Positions 58,399-64,000 of a stretch of 64,000 nt of DNA are shown one piece after another. A program made the translations under genes and the position numbers. Origin of the DNA: Siphonodentalium dalli (Eukaryota > Mollusca > Scaphopoda > Gadilida > Siphonodentaliidae). The stretch lies in NCBI GenBank assembly GCA_032622095.1, contig CP136061.1:16676440-16740439 (forward strand), written 5' to 3'. Each line of letters starts with the position of its first letter. Position 1 is the stretch's first letter. Below the pieces are notes generated by a model that was not told the DNA's origin, ran no database searches, and saw only the letters and a program-made list of their open reading frames with translations.

Positions 58399-58799
58399 TT
58401 AACCCTTTACCCAACAAACCGGCCAAAACCGGCCAAATAAAGCTTCAATAGCCTAAAACTATCTTCGGTCTGTCTCAATAGAACCATACAAATATGGATA
58501 TCATTGGAACCGGCTCCTTGACCACATTGTGATAGTTACAGTTATGCCCTGTGCCAATGCATTCTCTTATATATGCGAGTCGACCATAGGTCACCTCGCA
58601 TATATAAGAGAATGCATTGGCCTAAAAAAAATCTTTTTTTAACACTTTTTACCATTTTTTCTTACATTCTTTAACAATTTTATAATTTTTAATGTGTTAA
58701 GCCAATGCATTCTCTTATATATGCGAGGCGACCTATGGTCGACTCGCATATATAAGAGAATGCATTGGCACAGGGCCCTTCTGTTGGGTAAAGGGTTAA
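58399..58799 (+). mobile_element. Two-hairpin MITE, copy 6
   Basis: 401 bp, bounded by TTAA at 58399-58402 and 58796-58799. Nearly identical to copy 4. Confidence 0.9.
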
Positions 58800-58977
58800 A
58801 GGGAACACAATAAGACGTGGTTGACATTTCAGCAGACAGTCTTCAATTCTATAACATAACTCATTACTACGCGAATCAAGCCATCAAATGTCCTCAAGAA
58901 TTCCAACTTTAAAATACTGAGGTACATAGTTTTAACCTCTTCGCTTGGAAAACAGAAACAGTTTCTAATGTCGCCAT

Positions 58978-59285
58978 TGTTAATCCCCCCCGGCAATTAT
59001 GGCAGACAGTGCTAATCCCCCCCGGCAATGATGGCAGACACATTTATCACAATTCCGAGTGAGTCACTACAAAATTAATGAAGACATCAGTTAATAATGT
59101 CATCAAGAATGGTGGTTCCGTGCAATAAGACCACATCGTCGGTGACACCCAATCAATGATGCTGTAATAACACCACATCGTCGCTGGCACCCAATCAATG
59201 ATGCTGTACTAACAACACATCGTCGCTGGCACCCAATCAATGATGCTGTACTAACAACACATCGCCCGTGGCATCCAAGCAATGA
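58978..59285. repeat. Two tandem repeats (33 bp x2; 42 bp x3-4)
   Basis: 'taatcccccccggcaatgat' twice near 58981-59040. 'gatgctgtactaacaacaca' plus 'tcgtcgctggcacccaatcaa' repeated at about 59120-59285. Confidence 0.8.
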
Positions 59286-59449
59286 CGCAAGGCATGAGAA
59301 AATCAGGGGCGCCGACTAAGGGAACACACTGCCCCTCCGGACATCCACCATGGGGAGGGGAAAGGTGGGCATAAAATTCCCTTTCAATATTCCCAGAAAT
59401 GCAGAAAAATCCCGAAACGTAAGGTGAATATGATATTTGATATCGTTTA

Positions 59450-59690
59450 ACCCTTCTATACTATATGGATTATCACACTCATTTATAAAAGTATACATTG
59501 GAATGGTCTATTATTCATATGGAGGGGTGTTTATGGAGTATTAGAAGACGATAGGCCATACAACTGATAATATATACGAATGGAGAAGAACTCATAAAGG
59601 AAATGTTTAGATAATAAGTTCAACATTTGTTGAATTAATTATCTGAACATTTCCTTTGGGTTCTACTCACCAATGAGTATTTGGTATAGA
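59450..59690. repeat. Interspersed repeat family K, copy 2
   Basis: Diverged copy of 49634-49930, containing an inverted 'gataataagttcaaca..tgttgaattaattatc'. Confidence 0.65.
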
Positions 59691-59828
59691 AATGTGAAAT
59701 TGATCAATTCTGGTATTTTAGCTTGGTCCTTGCTCTCTAAATAGTGGAGATGCAATATTACTCCCCACAGACGCTTCTCTTGAGGTGGAATATTTAACCA
59801 CCCTCCAAAAGGCTAACTTACCTCTCAG

Positions 59829-62800
59829 AAGAATAGGAGCCTCGTTGGATCCACTTCTAAAAATAGAATCTTTGGGGTCTAAAATTGGTTGTACTAAAAT
59901 ATTCCCAAAATAACAAAACCCAAAAAAAATTTCAAAACTTCAAAAATTTATTTTTTCCAAAAAAAAAATTTAAAAACCCCAAAATTTATTTTTTCCAAAA
60001 AATTTAAAAATTTCCAAACTTCCAAATTATCAAAACCCCAAAATTTAAAAATTTCCAAACTTCCAAATTATCAAAACCCCCAAAATTATTTCTCTAAAAA
60101 AAAAGTTTAAATAAAAAATTTATAACGAGTTTTCGGTTTCTGATAATCTCGATATTAAAAAATGTCGAATGTTAAATTATTTGCGTGTAATATCTTTCGT
60201 TATTTTTTTTGTTCAAATATTTTTCATGAAATTATTAATCGATGTTTAGAAATAGCTTTATTGGACATTGTGACCATCGATATGAATGCATACATTCCAG
60301 TGTTTATCGGACGCAGTTCATATAATTGTCATACCTGAAAATAGACACCATTACTTTTACATAAATAATAAAGAGCGTTTATTCTTTACACTCTCTATCC
60401 CATATGACAGGTGTGTATTATCGTGAATTATTGGAAGTATTGAGATGTACTATGTTGAATCACTAACGGTCGAAAATTGTAATGTGAAATTACAACCCTC
60501 CAGAATGAATTGTCATATTCGCTGTACACGCAATCACACACGCGACATTGGTGGTAACAATGTGTCTTTCACACTTTGCTTTACCAAATGAATTATATTA
60601 TTTCCCCGTTCACAGTTATATGCTATTCAGAAAACATATCGATTTAATGTCTGAACAAACGGGTTAGTATCAATTAAGGTTGATAAACTGTGTCATTCAC
60701 ACGATAATTAGTTAGCCAAAACATGCATACGTCCAGGACACTCAATTATAGAAATTGCTTTGATGACATTGTTATAACAACATTACGTAATAACCACTTA
60801 TCGCCCCACATTCATACTTACGCTTTGGACATTTTATCAGTTTATCACGTGATCACTAAATGTGGAAATCGGGTATCCTCCGATGCCTGCAATATATTAT
60901 TTATAATAATTGGACTCATTGATCTCACGTGAATAATACTCTTAGTTGTTCCAATAAAATAGTTATCAAATTCGATCACCAATAGATTTGACTGTGGAAT
61001 GTAATGACCTTTAACTTATTTATCGATCTAAAGGGACACTCATTATGAATGAATGTTAACAATACAAGCGCACGAATGAAGAGCGTTGAACATATACGAA
61101 ATTACTACACGAATGAATTGAACCTTGAAATTTATATTTCACATCTTACCAACAACAGCTACAGACATAATCATAGTATTATTATACTGTCTTGCATGTA
61201 CACACGCTATGACATCATTAAAGGCGGACAATCCACTCACGGTGTGACAACAGATACGGACATAGGCATAGTGTTATACAGTCTTCTATGTACCCACGCT
61301 ATGACACCATTAACGTACATTGGATGTTAGGTCTATGACTCTTGAGTATGCACCAATCAATGAGCAAATGAGCAAAAAAATGAGCAAATGAGCAAAAAAA
61401 TGAGCAAATGAGCAAGAAAATGAGCAAATGAGCAAGAAAATGAGCAAATGAGCAATAAAAATGAGCAAATGAGCAAGAAAATGAGCAAATGAGCAAGAAA
61501 ATGAGCAAATGAGCAAGAAAATGAGCAAAAAAATGAGCAAATGAGCAAAAAAATGAGCAAATGAGCAAAAAAAATGAGCAAGAAAATGAGTAAATGAGCA
61601 AGAAAATGAACAAATGAGCAAGAAAATGAGCAAATGAGCAATAAAAATGAGCAAATGAGCAAATAAATGAGCAAATGAGCAAAAAAATGAGCAACAAAAT
61701 GAGCAAATGAGCAATAAAAATGAGCAAATGAGCAAAAAAATGGGCATACCTGTATGTAGGCCTATCAGTGGATGAATAGTCTGCCGGAGAAGTACTGTGT
61801 AGACAGGTCTTGACGGTAAGAGAGTCAGACGAGAAGTGAAGGCTTGGCTATTAAAACATAGTAATGCGATAGCGAACATCAAACGAGTCTGCGCACGCAT
61901 ATCTGTCAAAAGGATACAATAGCAGTCATTGGTCAATTTATCCCCGGTGTCAGCTCAGTACCCAATCGGGACGAAGCCGAAGGTCAACTCATTTTTTTTT
62001 TGCTCATTATAGTACGTCACTTGGACATTTTATCAGTTTATCACGTGATCACTAAATGTGGCAATCGGGTATCCACCGATGCCTGCAATTTATTATTTAT
62101 AATAATTGGACTCATTGATCTCACGTAAATAATACTCTTAGTTGTTCCAATAAAATAGTTATCAAATTCGATCACCAATAGATTTGACTGTGGAATATAA
62201 TGACCTTTAACTTATTTATCGATCTATGTTAGAACATGGTCTTAACAAAAAACTTGACCATAACAAAAATTACCTTACATTTATGCATGAATCTAATTAG
62301 ACCATACGTAAATATTGTCAGCTTATCGTCTGATGAGCAAATCCGATGTTTATCAAAAATAGTACAACTTCCAGTTGGTAATTACTCTTACGAATGAAGA
62401 GCGTTGAACATATACGAAATTACTACACGAATGAACTGAAATTTATATTTTCACATCTTACCAACAACAGATACAGACATAGTCATAGTGTTATACTATC
62501 TTACATGTACCCATGCTATGACATCATTCGAAGGGGCAATACACTCAAGGAGTTAAAGTGACACGAAACAAGGGACGTGATGTAATATTGGTGTTTGAAT
62601 CTTAAAGGAACACAAGACACTCTAAAGGGACACTCATTATGAATGAATGTTAACAATACAAGCGCACGAATGAAGAGCGTTGAACATATACAAAATTACT
62701 ACACGAATGAATTGAACCTTGAAATTTATATTTCACATCTTACCAACAACAGCTACAGGCATTATCATAGGGTTATACTGTCTTGCATATACACACGCTA

Positions 62801-62940
62801 TGACATCATTAAAGGCGGACAATCCACTCACGGTGTGACAACAGATACAGCCATAGGCATAGTGTTATACAGTCTTCTATGTACCAATGCTATGACATAA
62901 TTAAAGGGGGATAATACACGCACGGTGTGGAATGTTAATA
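59829..62940. mobile_element. Decayed, scrambled relative of the Polinton arm
   Basis: 59829 begins AGAAGAATAGGAG, the Polinton terminus. 59829 to about 60825 aligns with 25288-26290, including the A/T-rich 'ttccaaacttccaaattatc' part. Further pieces match 27035-27200 (at 61072-61240, 62393-62530 and 62670-62800) and 26738-27025 (at 61744-61990). Blocks 60825-61030 and 62022-62225 duplicate each other. None of the ATPase gene is present. The opposite terminus was not found in the window. Confidence 0.75.
61364..61743. repeat. ATGAGCAA satellite
   Basis: Roughly 45 units of 'atgagcaa' and 'aaatgagcaa' variants inside the decayed Polinton relative. The 105-208-codon minus frames across it are repeat artefacts. 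Confidence 0.95.
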
Positions 62941-64000
62941 AGGTATATGGGTGCCCACTTAATTGTAATAACTATTTTATCTCTCCAAAAATCTTTGATA
63001 ATCCTCCTATATTGTATCAGACTTTACTCAAATCTTTTTCCATTGCGCGGATTGTGTATAGCGCATGCTGGCATGCTGGAACATTGCGTAACTGTTCTAT
63101 GAAAATAACTGTTGGTCCGCCAATTTACAGTCAGATAATTGCTGGTAGTTCCACTTATAAGCCATGTGTGCTTGTATAGGCTAGCGTTCAATATGGTCAA
63201 GTTAAAAGACACAAACATTATATCCAAAATAACATCGGTCGTTTACAAATGGCATAATAATAATCTACATCCTCTGTTCCAAACTCCATACAGCGCCCTC
63301 TACGCTATCGCTGCGATATATCACCGCCACAATGAGTGTACTTTGCAGACGATAAATCTATTTTTACATATCGTCGCGGAACTGTATTTACTACTATTTA
63401 GACACCTATTATCTTGTTTTGACCACCAAATTTGTTTTAAAGTTTGCAATAATGGTAATTCTTTCGGTATTGATAAGAACAATATGAACTAAGCCAGACA
63501 TAGACAAGTTTAATCCTAAAACATATAAGAACTAAAACACGTAAGAATTCCTTACCAATTAATGTCATTATGGCAGTGGTATCTCAGCGGAGCGATGGGA
63601 GATAACTCTGCCTGGAGTTTGCCTCTGTTCACGCGCTAGCTTCTTTGGCATCGATTACATTCACAGCTTCCTTTTTCTACCCCCCCTCAGCGGATAATTT
63701 ATAATGTCGTCGGCGATCGTCCCAGGGGATTATTCCGCGGAACTTAAATTCTTCTGACATGCCCTGCAAGAGAAAAATAATTTTACCAGCCATGTGAGTC
63801 ACGCACGACCAAGACGACATAACGGCTCCACAACAAATAATAGAAGACGATTAATAGATCGATTCCCATTCATTGCAAAAATAGTGAACAACATAATCGC
63901 ATTCCGGCGACACGTATATATCTGCTCGATTCCAATCCGGCGCAGACGGTAATTTCAGAACGAGGTCATGGCACGCGCGGTCAGCTATATTTGCATGTTT
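62941..64000. other. Non-coding stretch to window end
   Basis: Overlapping frames of 84 and 117 codons (62925-63179, 63139-63492) show no recognisable domain. The last ~450 bp is CpG-richer but nothing is identified. Confidence 0.4.

Noticed and set aside
61299-61936. Minus-strand frames up to 208 codons, hydrophobic and cysteine/serine-rich
   Set aside because: They follow the ATGAGCAA satellite; no gene context.

Overview
The window looks like animal (metazoan) nuclear DNA: AT-rich, very sparse in coding sequence, crowded with short inverted-repeat transposons, minisatellites and microsatellites, with a spliced-gene acceptor site, AATAAA poly(A) signals and a Polinton/Maverick-type element. 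A marine invertebrate, most likely a lophotrochozoan such as a mollusc, is my best guess. It rests on the general character of the repeats and the Polinton, not on a diagnostic gene.

Layout. 1-24.3 kb has no recognisable host gene. It holds a 50-bp minisatellite with a 101-bp higher-order period (1.9-3.2 kb), three to four copies of a TTAA-bounded two-hairpin MITE, several foldback elements (one carrying what looks like a captured first exon, 18.36-19.21 kb) and many tandem repeats. 24.3-36.0 kb is a tandem array of ~1.35-kb units, each starting with a 451-bp MITE. The first unit is split by an 8.48-kb almost perfectly palindromic Polinton-like element (25288-33769). It has a 6-bp target duplication (TCCAGT), AG...CT ends, and an uninterrupted copy of its target site preserved in the next tandem unit. 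Each 4.2-kb arm carries a zinc-finger/polyQ/packaging-ATPase gene transcribed outward and split by the same one-base frameshift. No polymerase, integrase, protease or capsid gene is visible. 36-51 kb is again repeat-rich non-coding DNA, including a 25-bp minisatellite (40.0-40.7 kb). 51.5-53.9 kb holds the only convincing host gene, a 751-codon open exon for a disordered scaffold-like protein preceded by a splice acceptor. 54-64 kb contains further repeat copies and a scrambled, gene-less relative of the Polinton arm (59.83-62.94 kb).

How the pieces relate. The ATPase gene would serve virion DNA packaging in a complete Polinton, but here it stands alone in a palindromic, presumably non-autonomous derivative. 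The palindrome axis lies inside a hairpin MITE of the same family as the free copy at 50.6 kb, which suggests how the inverted duplication may have formed. The host gene at 51.6 kb has no visible functional link to its surroundings.
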